A DNA stretch of 24,795 nt from JBBRXJ01 sp038248505 (lineage in GTDB: Bacteria > Bacteroidota > Bacteroidia > Bacteroidales > JBBRXJ01), in contig JBBRXJ010000053.1 in assembly GCA_038248505.1 (NCBI GenBank), positions 1 to 24,795 of the forward strand. The letters are read 5' to 3'. The notes under the pieces were generated by a model. It saw only the letters and a list, made by a program, of their open reading frames with translations. It made no database searches and was not told where the DNA came from. Positions 6,226 through 15,503 of the stretch are shown piece after piece (within the stretch, counting starts at the first letter, position 1; each line of letters opens with the position of its first letter). Both the position numbers and the translations under genes were made by a program.

Positions 6226-9200
6226 ATGTTTATGATAGAACGTATCATTCATTTCTCAATAAAGAATAAATTTATTGTTGGTCTGTTTATCGTTGCACTC
6301 ATTGGTTGGGGCAGTTATTCATTAAGCCAGTTATCCATTGATGCCATACCTGACATTACAAACAATCAAGTGCAAGTTATTTCGCTTGCCCCATCCTTAG
6401 CTGTACAAGAGGTTGAGAGTTTTATTACAGCTCCCATTGAAGTAGCTGTAGCCAATATACCCGATATCATTGAGCTTAGGTCCATATCGCGCCTAGGCTT
6501 ATCAGTTATTACCGTGGTTTTTAAAGATGATGTTGATGTATATTGGGCAAGGCAACAATTAAGTGAGCGCCTAAAAGAAGCTGAAGAAGCCATTCCAGAG
6601 GGGCTTGCAAAAATTGAGCTCGCCCCAATCTCGTCTGGCTTAGGTGAGATATACCAGTATAGACTTGCCGTCGAAAAAGGCATGGAAAATATATACACGC
6701 CAATGGAATTACGTAGCCTTCAAGATTGGGTAGTTCGTCGTGAAATGCTTGGCACGCCTGGTGTAGCTGATATTAATAGTTATGGTGGGTTTGTTAAACA
6801 ATATGAGATTGCGGTAAATCCAGAAAGACTTAGAGGAATGAATCTCTCGCTAACGGATATTTATACCGCTCTCGAAAAAAACAATGAAAATACAGGCAGT
6901 GCTTACATTGATAAGAAGCCTAGCGCCTACTTCATACGTGGTATTGGACTAGTAAAAACTCTTGAGGATATTGAGAAAATTGTGGTGAAAAATAATCCAT
7001 CAGGTATTCCCATCTTAATTCGCGATATAGCAAAGGTACAGTATGGAAGCGCCATTCGTTACGGAGCCTTTGTAGTTGATACTTCCGAAGCTGTTGGTGG
7101 TGTAGTAATGATGCTTAAAGGGGCTAATGCCCATGAAGTTGTTGATAATGTTGAGACACGCATACAGTCCATTCAAAAATCATTACCTAATGGCGTTACC
7201 ATAATGCCGTTTTTAAATCGCTCTGACCTTGTTAGTCGGGCAATTGGAACCGTTTCAAAAAATTTAATCGAAGGGGCGCTAATAGTAATTTTTCTGCTTG
7301 TATTATTCCTTGGCAATCTGCGCGCTGGACTTATAGTAGCTTCGGTAATACCTCTGGCAATGCTTTTCGCCATATCATTAATGAGATTATTTGGCGTTTC
7401 GGGTAATTTAATGAGTTTGGGAGCTATTGACTTTGGTCTTATAGTAGATGGCGCTGTAATTATTGTTGAAAGTGTAATGCATCGAATTAACATGAGTAAG
7501 TACCATCATCAGGGATTAGCAAAGCTTTCGCAGGAAAAGATGGACGAAGAGGTTTTTCAAGCATCTAGCCGAATTCGCAAAGCAGCAACTTTTGGTGAGA
7601 TCATAATTCTTATCGTTTACATTCCAATTCTTGCATTGATTGGCATTGAAGGGAAAATGTTTAGGCCTATGGCGCTTGTCGTTAGCTTTGCAATACTTGG
7701 CGCATTTATCCTTTCGCTAACTTATGTACCCATGGCCTCAGCCTTGTTCTTGAGTAAAAACACCGAACATAAAAGGAATTTTTCAGACCGACTTATGGAC
7801 TGGTTTCATAAATTGTTTAACCCAATAATTACATTTGTACTCAGACAGAAATTACTGGTTAGCGTTTTTGCAATAGGATTATTTATCATCAGTATATTTC
7901 TATTTACACGATTGGGCGGTGAGTTTATACCACAACTCGAGGAAGGTGACTTGGCAGCAGGTATCATAACACTACAAGGCGGTTCACTCAGCAATACGGT
8001 TGAAACGGTTCAAAAAGCCAATAAGATATTGCTCAATAATTTTCCTGAAATAAAACACACCGTATGTAAAATTGGTGCTGGCGAAATACCAACCGACCCC
8101 ACTCCTATGGAAACAGGCGATTACATAATTACACTAAAAGACAAGAGTGAATGGACTTCAGCCAAAACCAGAGAAGAATTGGTAGCACAAATGGAAGATA
8201 AACTTATAGCACTAGCTGGTGTTAAATTCGAATTTCAGCAACCTATACAGATGCGTTTTAACGAATTAATGTCGGGTTCAAAACAAGACATTGCAATAAA
8301 AATTTTTGGTGATGATCTAGATATATTATCAGAAAAAGCAGAAGATGTTGAGAAAATAATTGCGCGTATTAATGGGGTTGAAGATATTAATGTGGAAAAA
8401 GTTACTGGATTAGCCCAGGTGCAAATTGAATATAATCGTGACCGAATATCTCAATATGGACTTTCAATTGATGACGCAAATCGCGTGCTCGAGTCTGCCT
8501 TTGCAGGACGTAAAGCAGGCGTTGTTTTTGATGAAGAAAAACGTTTTGGACTTGTTGTTCGTTTAGATAAAGATTATCGAAAGAATCTGGAGGATGTAAA
8601 AAATCTTTCCGTAAGCCTTCCCAATGGTGGTCAAATACCTTTTGAACAATTGGCTAATATTGAAATAAAATCAGGGCCAGCACAAATTTCAAGAGAGAAT
8701 ACCAAACGACGCATTACGATTGGTTTTAATGTTCGCAACCGCGATGTGCAAAGTGTAATAAATGAAGCTAGCAAACAAATTGACGCTGACATAAAACTAC
8801 CTACTGGCTATTATGTTTCCTATGGTGGTCAATTTCAAAATTTAGTTGCAGCAAAAAAAAGACTTGCTATTGCTGTTCCATTTGCATTACTTTTAATTTT
8901 TGTCTTACTATATTTTACTTTTAATTCTGTAAAACAAAGCTTACTGATATTTACAGCAGTTCCAATGTCGGCAATTGGTGGTGTATTTGCTTTATGGATA
9001 CGCGGCATGAACTTTTCTATATCGGCAGGTGTTGGCTTTATTGCGCTCTTTGGAGTTGCTGTGCTTAATGGAATTGTTCTCATTGCTGAGTTTAATCGTC
9101 TTGAGAATGAAGGAATGACGGATATTAATGAACGTGTAATTAAAGGTTTACGTACTCGACTCCGGCCTGTATTATTAACTGCCGCAGTTGCTTCTCTCGG

Positions 9201-10623
9201 CTTTTTACCAATGGCATTATCATCATCAGCAGGTGCCGAAGTACAGAAACCACTTGCCACGGTTGTTATTGGTGGCTTGATCTCTGCCACTTTACTCACA
9301 CTAATTATTCTGCCCATTTTTTACATATTTTTCTCAACACGTAAATTTAAATTTACTCTTAAAAGCAATACAGCGAAATCAATAATGCTCGTAGTACTCA
9401 TGTTTTATATTTCTTCCGTATTTAATAAATCAGAAGCACAACAAGTAAAAAAGGTTAATTTGCATGAGGCAGTTCAAATAGCATTAGATAGTAATTTGGC
9501 TATTCGATCTTCTAGCTATTTAGTAGATGTACAAAAAGCTATGAAAGGTGCCGCATGGGATATTCCAAAAACCAATTTTGAGGGTCAATACGGACAGTTT
9601 AATTCATTTACTAAAGACAATAGTATAAGTGTATCACAATCAATTGCATTTCCATCGGTATACATCAACCAACATAAACTAGCAAAAGCCAATATCCAAA
9701 GTAGTAACTGGCAATTAATATCATCACAAATAGAAATTACAACGCAAGTAAAGCAAATCTATTATCAACTAGTTTATCTATATTCAAAACTAAAACTTCT
9801 CAAATATCAAGACAGTATATTTGCAGGCTCACTACGTGCAGCCGAATTACGAGCAAAAGCTGGAGAAACAAACCAACTTGAAATGATAACCGCACGATCA
9901 CAAAGCTTAGAAGTAAAAAACAGACTACATGAAACCATCGCTAATATAAAAATACACAATAAGAAATTACAAACTATTCTGAATACAACAACCGAAATAA
10001 TTTCGGCAGATACTGTTTTGAATCGGGCTAATTTCTCAATATCTTTAGATAGTTTATCATTAGTTACTAATCCTAATTTAGGATATATCCAACAGCAAAT
10101 AGAGATTTCGCGCATTGAAAGGAAATTAGAAAGAAGCCGCATGATGCCCGACCTTAATTTCGCTTATTTTAGTCAGACCATACAAGGCATTCAGGATGTA
10201 AATGGCATACCACGCAGCTTTGGCTTGGGTGATCGATTTACTGGATTTCAGGCGGGTATTACAATACCTCTGTGGTTTGCACCCTATTCTGCGAAAATTA
10301 AGACAGCAAAACTGAATGAACAAATAGCACAAACGAATGCAGCCTATTGTTATCAAACGCTTACAGGCAACTATCAATCACTGCTTGGCGAATATGTAAA
10401 ATATGAAAACAGCATTTCGTATTATGAGACACAAGCCATTCCTGAAGCCAATCTTATAATTGAACAAACAACAAAAAGCTACAAAGCAGGTGCGCTTGAC
10501 TACCATAGCTTTGCACTCAACATAAACAGAGCATTGGAATTAAAACAGAACTATTTAGATGCTCTAAATAATTATAATCAAACCATTATTAATATTGAAT
10601 ACATTTTAGGTAAAACATTTTAA
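6226..10623 (+). CDS. CzcA/CusA heavy-metal RND pump fused to a TolC-like outer-membrane factor
   Basis: The protein is 1465 residues and joins two parts. Residues 1-1045 are a heavy-metal-efflux RND proton antiporter: first transmembrane helix near 13-32, periplasmic porter loops, and DFGLIVDGAVIIVE at 402-415 in helix 4. D402, D408 and E415 fall at the numbers known for the proton relay of CzcA, so the pump core looks intact. Residues about 1072-1465 are a CzcC/TolC-type outer-membrane factor (LHEAVQIAL, SVSQSIAFPS, YKAGALDYHSF). Between them, about 1051-1071 is a hydrophobic stretch ending SEAQQ that looks like the former signal peptide of a separate TolC gene. Such fusions are known in Bacteroidota. 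The substrate (Cu/Ag or Zn/Co/Cd) cannot be told safely. An alternative start is ATG 6232. The adaptor gene follows after 11 bases. Confidence 0.92.
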   Translation: MFMIERIIHFSIKNKFIVGLFIVALIGWGSYSLSQLSIDAIPDITNNQVQVISLAPSLAVQEVESFITAPIEVAVANIPDIIELRSISRLGLSVITVVFKDDVDVYWARQQLSERLKEAEEAIPEGLAKIELAPISSGLGEIYQYRLAVEKGMENIYTPMELRSLQDWVVRREMLGTPGVADINSYGGFVKQYEIAVNPERLRGMNLSLTDIYTALEKNNENTGSAYIDKKPSAYFIRGIGLVKTLEDIEKIVVKNNPSGIPILIRDIAKVQYGSAIRYGAFVVDTSEAVGGVVMMLKGANAHEVVDNVETRIQSIQKSLPNGVTIMPFLNRSDLVSRAIGTVSKNLIEGALIVIFLLVLFLGNLRAGLIVASVIPLAMLFAISLMRLFGVSGNLMSLGAIDFGLIVDGAVIIVESVMHRINMSKYHHQGLAKLSQEKMDEEVFQASSRIRKAATFGEIIILIVYIPILALIGIEGKMFRPMALVVSFAILGAFILSLTYVPMASALFLSKNTEHKRNFSDRLMDWFHKLFNPIITFVLRQKLLVSVFAIGLFIISIFLFTRLGGEFIPQLEEGDLAAGIITLQGGSLSNTVETVQKANKILLNNFPEIKHTVCKIGAGEIPTDPTPMETGDYIITLKDKSEWTSAKTREELVAQMEDKLIALAGVKFEFQQPIQMRFNELMSGSKQDIAIKIFGDDLDILSEKAEDVEKIIARINGVEDINVEKVTGLAQVQIEYNRDRISQYGLSIDDANRVLESAFAGRKAGVVFDEEKRFGLVVRLDKDYRKNLEDVKNLSVSLPNGGQIPFEQLANIEIKSGPAQISRENTKRRITIGFNVRNRDVQSVINEASKQIDADIKLPTGYYVSYGGQFQNLVAAKKRLAIAVPFALLLIFVLLYFTFNSVKQSLLIFTAVPMSAIGGVFALWIRGMNFSISAGVGFIALFGVAVLNGIVLIAEFNRLENEGMTDINERVIKGLRTRLRPVLLTAAVASLGFLPMALSSSAGAEVQKPLATVVIGGLISATLLTLIILPIFYIFFSTRKFKFTLKSNTAKSIMLVVLMFYISSVFNKSEAQQVKKVNLHEAVQIALDSNLAIRSSSYLVDVQKAMKGAAWDIPKTNFEGQYGQFNSFTKDNSISVSQSIAFPSVYINQHKLAKANIQSSNWQLISSQIEITTQVKQIYYQLVYLYSKLKLLKYQDSIFAGSLRAAELRAKAGETNQLEMITARSQSLEVKNRLHETIANIKIHNKKLQTILNTTTEIISADTVLNRANFSISLDSLSLVTNPNLGYIQQQIEISRIERKLERSRMMPDLNFAYFSQTIQGIQDVNGIPRSFGLGDRFTGFQAGITIPLWFAPYSAKIKTAKLNEQIAQTNAAYCYQTLTGNYQSLLGEYVKYENSISYYETQAIPEANLIIEQTTKSYKAGALDYHSFALNINRALELKQNYLDALNNYNQTIINIEYILGKTF

Positions 10624-10634
10624 AAAATAAAAAT

Positions 10635-11864
10635 ATGAAAAATAGTAGATATAACATTATCATTGGTGCAATGATATGTTTCACCCTAATAACTGGGTGT
10701 AATAGCAAAAAAAATAATGAGCATGGTCATGAAGAAGAAAGTGCAGACAAATGTGTAGATGCAGCTTGCGAACCAGGGAATGAAGAAGAACTACCGGAAG
10801 ATGTGGTTGAATTACGCGATGATCAAATAAAACTTGCAAATATAGAATTGGGATCCATTGAAATGAAGTCACTAAGTGGCACATTAAAAGTAAATGGAAT
10901 AGTAACGGTTGCCCCACAAAATATGGCAACAGTCTGTATGCCTTGGGGGGGATTTGTGAGAAGCACATTGCTTACACCCGGCAGCTTGGTTCAAAAAGGT
11001 CAAATACTGGCCATTATTGAAAATCAAGATTTCATTGACATACAGCTAAACTATTTAGAGGCTAAAAATAAATTTGAATTTGCTGAGGCAGAGTATAACA
11101 GACACAACGAATTATATAAAGACGATGTGTATTCTAAGCAAAATATTCAACAAGTAACTGCCGACTACAAAAACCTAAAAGCACAAGTACATGCACTTGA
11201 ACAAAAGCTATCGCTAATAGGAATTAATGCCGCAATTTTAACGGAAGATAACATTAGTAGTTCTGTTGCTTTACTTTCACCAATTACAGGATACCTTAAG
11301 GCGGTCAATGTAAATGTTGGAAAATTTGTTTCCCCTTCAGATGTTATTTTTGAAATTGTAAATAGCAGCAATTTATTGCTTGAGCTAACTTTATTCGAGA
11401 AAGATGCAGATAAAGTAGCCACAGGTCAAAATATACGTTTCTTTATAAATAACGAAAATGAACAGCATAATGCCGTTGTTTATCAAACGGGGAGCTTAAT
11501 AAATAGCGATAAAACCTACAAAGTATATGCGCGCGTAACTGAAATATGCAAAAATATACTACCAGGAATGTATGTTAATGCAATCATTGAAGCTACAGGT
11601 AAAAATGTAACAGCAGTTCCATCAGAAGCCATTGTAACATTTGACGACAAAGATTATATTTTTGTATTTGAAAAAAACAAAACGGAAAATGGAAAACCAT
11701 TCACCGAATATCGTATGCTTGAAATACAAAAAGGAGTTAGTAACGGCGGTTATTCCGAAATAAAAATACCAAATAACTTAGATATTACTACAAGTAAAAT
11801 TGTAACTAAAGGAGCATACAATTTGCTATCAGCAAAGAAAAATGCAGGAGGAATGAGCTGCTGA
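10635..11864 (+). CDS. RND periplasmic adaptor lipoprotein (CusB/CzcB family)
   Basis: The protein is 409 residues. The lipoprotein signal ends LITGC with Cys22 lipidated. A His/Cys/acid-rich stretch (NEHGHEEESADKCVDAACEP, about 28-47) probably binds metal. The barrel-sandwich halves flank GGFVRSTLLTPGSLVQKG and SPITGYLKAVNVNVGKFV. Between them is a helical hairpin (QLNYLEAKNKFEFAEAEY, KAQVHALEQKLSLI), and the beta-barrel region contains ILPGMYVNAIIEA. The C-terminus is GGMSC, a possible extra metal ligand. It is the membrane-fusion subunit that links the RND part and the TolC-like part of the preceding protein and may hand over metal ions. The 11-base gap to the pump gene indicates co-transcription. 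Confidence 0.92.
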   Translation: MKNSRYNIIIGAMICFTLITGCNSKKNNEHGHEEESADKCVDAACEPGNEEELPEDVVELRDDQIKLANIELGSIEMKSLSGTLKVNGIVTVAPQNMATVCMPWGGFVRSTLLTPGSLVQKGQILAIIENQDFIDIQLNYLEAKNKFEFAEAEYNRHNELYKDDVYSKQNIQQVTADYKNLKAQVHALEQKLSLIGINAAILTEDNISSSVALLSPITGYLKAVNVNVGKFVSPSDVIFEIVNSSNLLLELTLFEKDADKVATGQNIRFFINNENEQHNAVVYQTGSLINSDKTYKVYARVTEICKNILPGMYVNAIIEATGKNVTAVPSEAIVTFDDKDYIFVFEKNKTENGKPFTEYRMLEIQKGVSNGGYSEIKIPNNLDITTSKIVTKGAYNLLSAKKNAGGMSC

Positions 11865-11913
11865 TAATAATTTATCTGTCTCGATTATATACTATTTCAG
11901 AAAATAGAGCGAA

Positions 11914-11942
11914 CTACTAGAGAAAATAAATTTCTCTAGTAG
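11914..11942 (+). terminator. Stem-loop after the efflux operon (terminator-like, no T-run)
   Basis: CTACTAGAGAAA (11914-11925) pairs perfectly with TTTCTCTAGTAG (11931-11942) around a 5-base loop. It lies 50 bases past the adaptor stop, where a terminator is expected. ATAAAAAAATAG follows instead of a T-run, so it may act as an mRNA end-protecting hairpin. Confidence 0.4.
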
Positions 11943-11999
11943 ATAAAAAAATAGTTTATTTGTAAAAATAATATCAACATTTAAACTATTAACACACAA

Positions 12000-12806
12000 A
12001 TGAAAACTATAATAACTTATGCGATTAAAACCTCCATACTTCTTTTTTTGATTTTTGCTTCATGCAAAAAAGAGAATATAGAAGATATTGCTGAGATTGA
12101 GAATGAATACATTGAAAACACAGCATCAAATACAACATACATAAGTGCTAGCCCACTTTCACAAACCCTTTGTTCCGACACTGTATCCACTAAAATTGAG
12201 GTATCATCTAATACAAGCTGGGCCATTTCCACCCATGAAACATGGTGTACCGCTTACCCCTCAAGTGGTGAAAACAACAAAACGATTACTATAAAATGTT
12301 TCCAAAATGCTTCTATTAAAAACCGAACCGCAATTATAAGCATAACTATTTCCGGCAAAAATCCATTTGAAATCGAAATCACTCAAGAAGGGGCAAAGAT
12401 TGACTCCATTGATTTCAATGGAACTTTATACGTTTACCCAATCAATAATGCTAATTTTATTGCATGGTATAGTGATAGTGCAACAATAACGGGTGCAACA
12501 GGTACAACTGATGGCAAAGCAAATACAGCCTCCATTATTGCAAACCAAAAAGTGGGCGCTTATGCTGCATACATTTGCGACACGCTGAATTCCCTCGGAT
12601 ATTCAGATTGGTACCTACCTGCAAAGGATGAATTAAATGCCATTTATGTGAATCGCTCTACCATCTCAGAAATTGGCACATACATATATTGGAGCTCTAC
12701 TGAGAATTCAAAAGATCAGGCATGGTATCAGTCTCTCAGCAATGGTATTCAGTCAAAATCATACGGTAAAAACGCCAATCTTAGTGTTCGTTGTGTAAGA
12801 CGATAG
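12000..12806 (+). CDS. Lipoprotein with BACON domain and Lcl/DUF1566-like C-type-lectin-fold domain
   Basis: The protein is 268 residues. Its lipoprotein signal ends FASC (Cys22), and an acidic linker follows. Residues about 47-131 fit a BACON domain (ISASPLSQTL, SSNTSWAISTHETWCTAYP, ITITQEG-type ending ITQEG), a surface beta-sandwich often attached to glycan-related proteins. Residues about 135-268 resemble the DUF1566/Lcl C-terminal fold: YSDWYLPAKDELNAIY, YIYWSSTE, AWYQSLSNG and the ending NLSVRCVRR. That fold is related to formylglycine-generating-enzyme/C-type-lectin folds and binds ligands in other proteins. It probably sits on the cell surface; the ligand is unknown. No mutational lesions are seen. 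It lies 135 bases after the efflux operon, past a stem-loop, so it is likely an independent unit. Confidence 0.8.
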   Translation: MKTIITYAIKTSILLFLIFASCKKENIEDIAEIENEYIENTASNTTYISASPLSQTLCSDTVSTKIEVSSNTSWAISTHETWCTAYPSSGENNKTITIKCFQNASIKNRTAIISITISGKNPFEIEITQEGAKIDSIDFNGTLYVYPINNANFIAWYSDSATITGATGTTDGKANTASIIANQKVGAYAAYICDTLNSLGYSDWYLPAKDELNAIYVNRSTISEIGTYIYWSSTENSKDQAWYQSLSNGIQSKSYGKNANLSVRCVRR

Positions 12807-12878
12807 AATTCTCTTTGGAATAATTTAATAGCTATTCTTAAAATAGGTCAAGCATATTAAGATGAGCCATGTGATTGA

Positions 12879-12911
12879 ATAATAATGCGATTATCTTCTC
12901 CGCATTATTAT
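12879..12911 (-). terminator. Inverted repeat at the end of the queE operon
   Basis: ATAATAATGCG (12879-12889) and CGCATTATTAT (12901-12911) pair over 11 bp around an 11-base loop. It overlaps the PAP2 stop codon and sits between two convergent genes. On the minus strand only a broken T-run (TCAAT) follows, so termination is plausible but not certain. Confidence 0.4.
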
Positions 12912-13544
12912 ACTCATATCCATCCACTTTTTGTTGATGCCCAAAAGTATGTTTTGGCAAAGTAGTGTAGAAATTGTACCAATAATTGCTCCAGCAGCAA
13001 TATCAATCAAAAAATGTTGTGATAAATAAACTCGTGAGAATGCTGTGATAAATGCTAGCATAAAACAAATCCATTGCGCCTTTTTATTATTAATAATGAT
13101 GGCAAAGCAAAAAAACAACGCAAAGGCTGAAGTACTATGACCCGATGGGAAGCTATGCCAATGTGCCATTTTCACACCATCAACTAAATGTAACTGGCTT
13201 ATATCTCTAAAATATTCAATGGGGCGTGCAACATCTGAAAAAAAAACTCTTTTAAGAAATTGTACTACCAATCCAGATAACAGACAGCTACCTATAATAA
13301 GAAACGAATAACGAATACGAAATAATAAAAATAGTAAACCAACAATAACTACAAAAAGGCCATCTCCCAAATTGGTAATCAATTTAAAAAAGTAATCGGC
13401 AGCATTGAAGTGCATGGAATTAAACGCGAGGTGAATTTCTGATTTTGATACCGAGAGTACAAGCACACTGGCACTTGCCAAAAAAGATGAAGTGAGTATT
13501 ATAAATGTTTTTTGATTACGTACTAGTTTATATAATCGGGTCAT
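12891..13544 (-). CDS. PAP2-family membrane phosphatase
   Basis: The protein is 217 residues with about six transmembrane helices. The PAP2 catalytic motifs are present: ARP at 106-108, PSGHS at 133-137 and SRVYLSQHFLID at 170-181 (SR-x5-H-x3-D, with H177 the expected nucleophile). In the first motif the spacing is K98-x8-RP instead of the textbook K-x6-RP, but K98/R99 are close. The family removes phosphate from lipid substrates such as phosphatidic acid, undecaprenyl pyrophosphate or lipid A phosphates at the outer face of the inner membrane; the substrate here is not determined. It starts 5 bases after the stop of the PorE-like gene, so it is the last gene of an operon. Confidence 0.88.
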   Translation of the reverse strand: MTRLYKLVRNQKTFIILTSSFLASASVLVLSVSKSEIHLAFNSMHFNAADYFFKLITNLGDGLFVVIVGLLFLLFRIRYSFLIIGSCLLSGLVVQFLKRVFFSDVARPIEYFRDISQLHLVDGVKMAHWHSFPSGHSTSAFALFFCFAIIINNKKAQWICFMLAFITAFSRVYLSQHFLIDIAAGAIIGTISTLLCQNILLGINKKWMDMSIIMRRR

Positions 13545-13549
13545 ACAAA

Positions 13550-15493
13550 TTAATTACCAGTTATAGTGAACTCAGTTCTTCTATTTAAAGCGCGCGAACG
13601 ATCGTCTATATTAGCAGTGAAAGGGAACGCTTCTCCATATCCTTTATATGTGAGACGAGAAGCATCAATGGTTTTAATTATTAAATAATCCATTACAGAA
13701 CGTGCTCTATTATCACTTAATGTTAAATTGTAAGTATCAGCACCTAAGTCGTCAGTATGGCCGCCAACCTCAATTTTAAGTTTCGGATTATTTGAAAGAA
13801 ATTCAACGGCTTTATCAAGTTCTATTTTTGATTCTTCTTTAATTACATAGGAATCCGTTTCAAAAAATACATTTCGAAGAACTATTTTCGCTCCTAGTTT
13901 TAAAGGGTGCAAAAGAATATTTATCAAAAATGGTTTTGAGAAATCAGTAAATGTTTGCAGGCTGAAATTCTCAGAATGAAAGCAATACCCAGGTTTATCG
14001 ATACTCAAAGCGAATGCTGAATTTGAAGGTATGGTAATCATAAACTCACCTGTTTCATCACTTGAACGTGCTTGCATTATTTTATTTCCGTTACTTAAGT
14101 CGGTAAGCAAGAAAGCTGCACCAAGTACTTTTTTTGAATTTGCATCAATCACTTTTCCGCGCATGTATGATACGGGGTTTGGACGAATGGCTGAATCGAG
14201 TGTAAAACTATAAATATCACGTCCTTTGCGTTCATCAATATCACTAGCAAAATAGGCAATATCTCCTGTGGTATTAATAAACATGCCTTCTTCATTTCCG
14301 ATGGTATTTAACGGATACCCCATATTTTGAGCCTTACCCCATTTTCCGTCTACACAGCGACGTGAAAAAAAGAGATCTTTACCGCCCATACCCAATAAGC
14401 CATCACTAGTAAAATACAATGTACTGTTGTCGCTATGAATAAAAGGGGCACTTTCGTCACCTATGGTATTAATACTATCGCCTAGATTAATAGGCTCTGT
14501 CCAAAAACCGTTATCGAGTAATGTAGTGCTATAAATATCCATTTTCCCTTTGCTTCCAGTTCGTGAGCTGGCAAAATAAAGAGTTCTACCATCGGGTGAA
14601 ATGCTTGGCTGTTTTTCGCTTGATGGAGAATTGATTGGCTCTCCTAAGTTTAATGGAAAACTCCATGATTTACCTACGCGTATAGAAACATAAAGATCAC
14701 ATTGACCATAAACCCCAGGCCGATTGCACGCAGTAAAATACAAATACTTTCCATCAATAGAAATACTCTGTGCGCCTTCGTTATCGGGTGTATTTAGGGG
14801 CCTAAAAGCATTTCGAGCTTTGGACCAGCTACCTAATTTATTGCGTTTACTGAAATAAAAATCTTCTTGTGTATTACCATAAAATTCTTTTATTGCAGCA
14901 TTTTTGGGAATACGTCGAGTGATTACAAAAAGACTATCATCGGCAGTGATGCCAGGCCAATACTCATCAAATTCTGAATTAATGCTATCTCCTAAATTTG
15001 TTATTTCATAGTCAATAGGATGCTGCATTAGAAAGAGGGCAAAATTGCAGGCTTTAATACGATCTGAAGCATTTTTACGAAACGCATCGCTGATATTTTT
15101 TTTTAGCAAAAACTGTGAAAAATGATCTCGTGCATCAGAAAAAAGACCTGACGATTGCTCCATTTCACCAATAAAGAAAAGTGCGTTAGGGAAAAAATCA
15201 GGACTAAGTGCGATCGCTTTCTTATAGGAATCTATGCTTTTAGGGTAATCCTTAAGATTAGAGTACATCTCAGCAAGAAAAAGATGTACATTTATATAGC
15301 TCGGATCAATTGCTTCAGCTTGTTTTGCAATATTTATTGCTTCTGCTGGCTTATAGTTTCGTTGCATCTCAATTGCCTCAGAAAGCTTTTTTTGTGCTTT
15401 TTTATTGCCCGAGATATTTGTTTGTGCTGAAACAGTAATAAATGTTAAAAGCAGTACAAGTGCAAAGAAACTATAGCGGAAGCATTGCTTCAT
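13550..15493 (-). CDS. PorE-like OmpA-family protein (TPR, PD40 propeller, CRD, OmpA)
   Basis: The protein is 647 residues. The signal peptide ends ITVSA/QT at about residue 23. Residues about 30-150 hold TPR repeats (AIEMQRNYKPAEAINIAKQA, LKDYPKSIDSYKKAIALSP). About 160-430 is a PD40/WD40-like propeller with repeated SPDGRTLYFASSR-type blades. About 445-525 is a carboxypeptidase-like regulatory domain (GKVIDANSKKVLGAA). About 530-647 is OmpA-C (GGHTDDLGADTYNLTLSDNRA, ALNRRTEF). This order is that of PorE, the peptidoglycan-linked periplasmic component of the type IX secretion system, but PorE is a lipoprotein and this has a plain Sec signal. Bacteroidota carry several paralogues of this architecture, so the name is not assigned. 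It lies 10 bases after queE and 5 before PAP2. Confidence 0.85.
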   Translation of the reverse strand: MKQCFRYSFFALVLLLTFITVSAQTNISGNKKAQKKLSEAIEMQRNYKPAEAINIAKQAEAIDPSYINVHLFLAEMYSNLKDYPKSIDSYKKAIALSPDFFPNALFFIGEMEQSSGLFSDARDHFSQFLLKKNISDAFRKNASDRIKACNFALFLMQHPIDYEITNLGDSINSEFDEYWPGITADDSLFVITRRIPKNAAIKEFYGNTQEDFYFSKRNKLGSWSKARNAFRPLNTPDNEGAQSISIDGKYLYFTACNRPGVYGQCDLYVSIRVGKSWSFPLNLGEPINSPSSEKQPSISPDGRTLYFASSRTGSKGKMDIYSTTLLDNGFWTEPINLGDSINTIGDESAPFIHSDNSTLYFTSDGLLGMGGKDLFFSRRCVDGKWGKAQNMGYPLNTIGNEEGMFINTTGDIAYFASDIDERKGRDIYSFTLDSAIRPNPVSYMRGKVIDANSKKVLGAAFLLTDLSNGNKIMQARSSDETGEFMITIPSNSAFALSIDKPGYCFHSENFSLQTFTDFSKPFLINILLHPLKLGAKIVLRNVFFETDSYVIKEESKIELDKAVEFLSNNPKLKIEVGGHTDDLGADTYNLTLSDNRARSVMDYLIIKTIDASRLTYKGYGEAFPFTANIDDRSRALNRRTEFTITGN

Positions 15494-15503
15494 AAAATTT
15501 TAT

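Noticed and set aside
8835..9317. 160-codon minus-strand frame inside the RND pump gene
   Set aside because: Antisense shadow of strongly conserved pump helices; Ala/Thr/Pro-rich composition is an artefact.
15155..15430. 91-codon plus-strand frame inside the PorE-like gene
   Set aside because: Antisense shadow of TPR coding; no recognisable content.
13550..15493. Assignment of the gene as porE
   Set aside because: Domain order matches, but the lipobox of PorE is absent and paralogues of this architecture are common.
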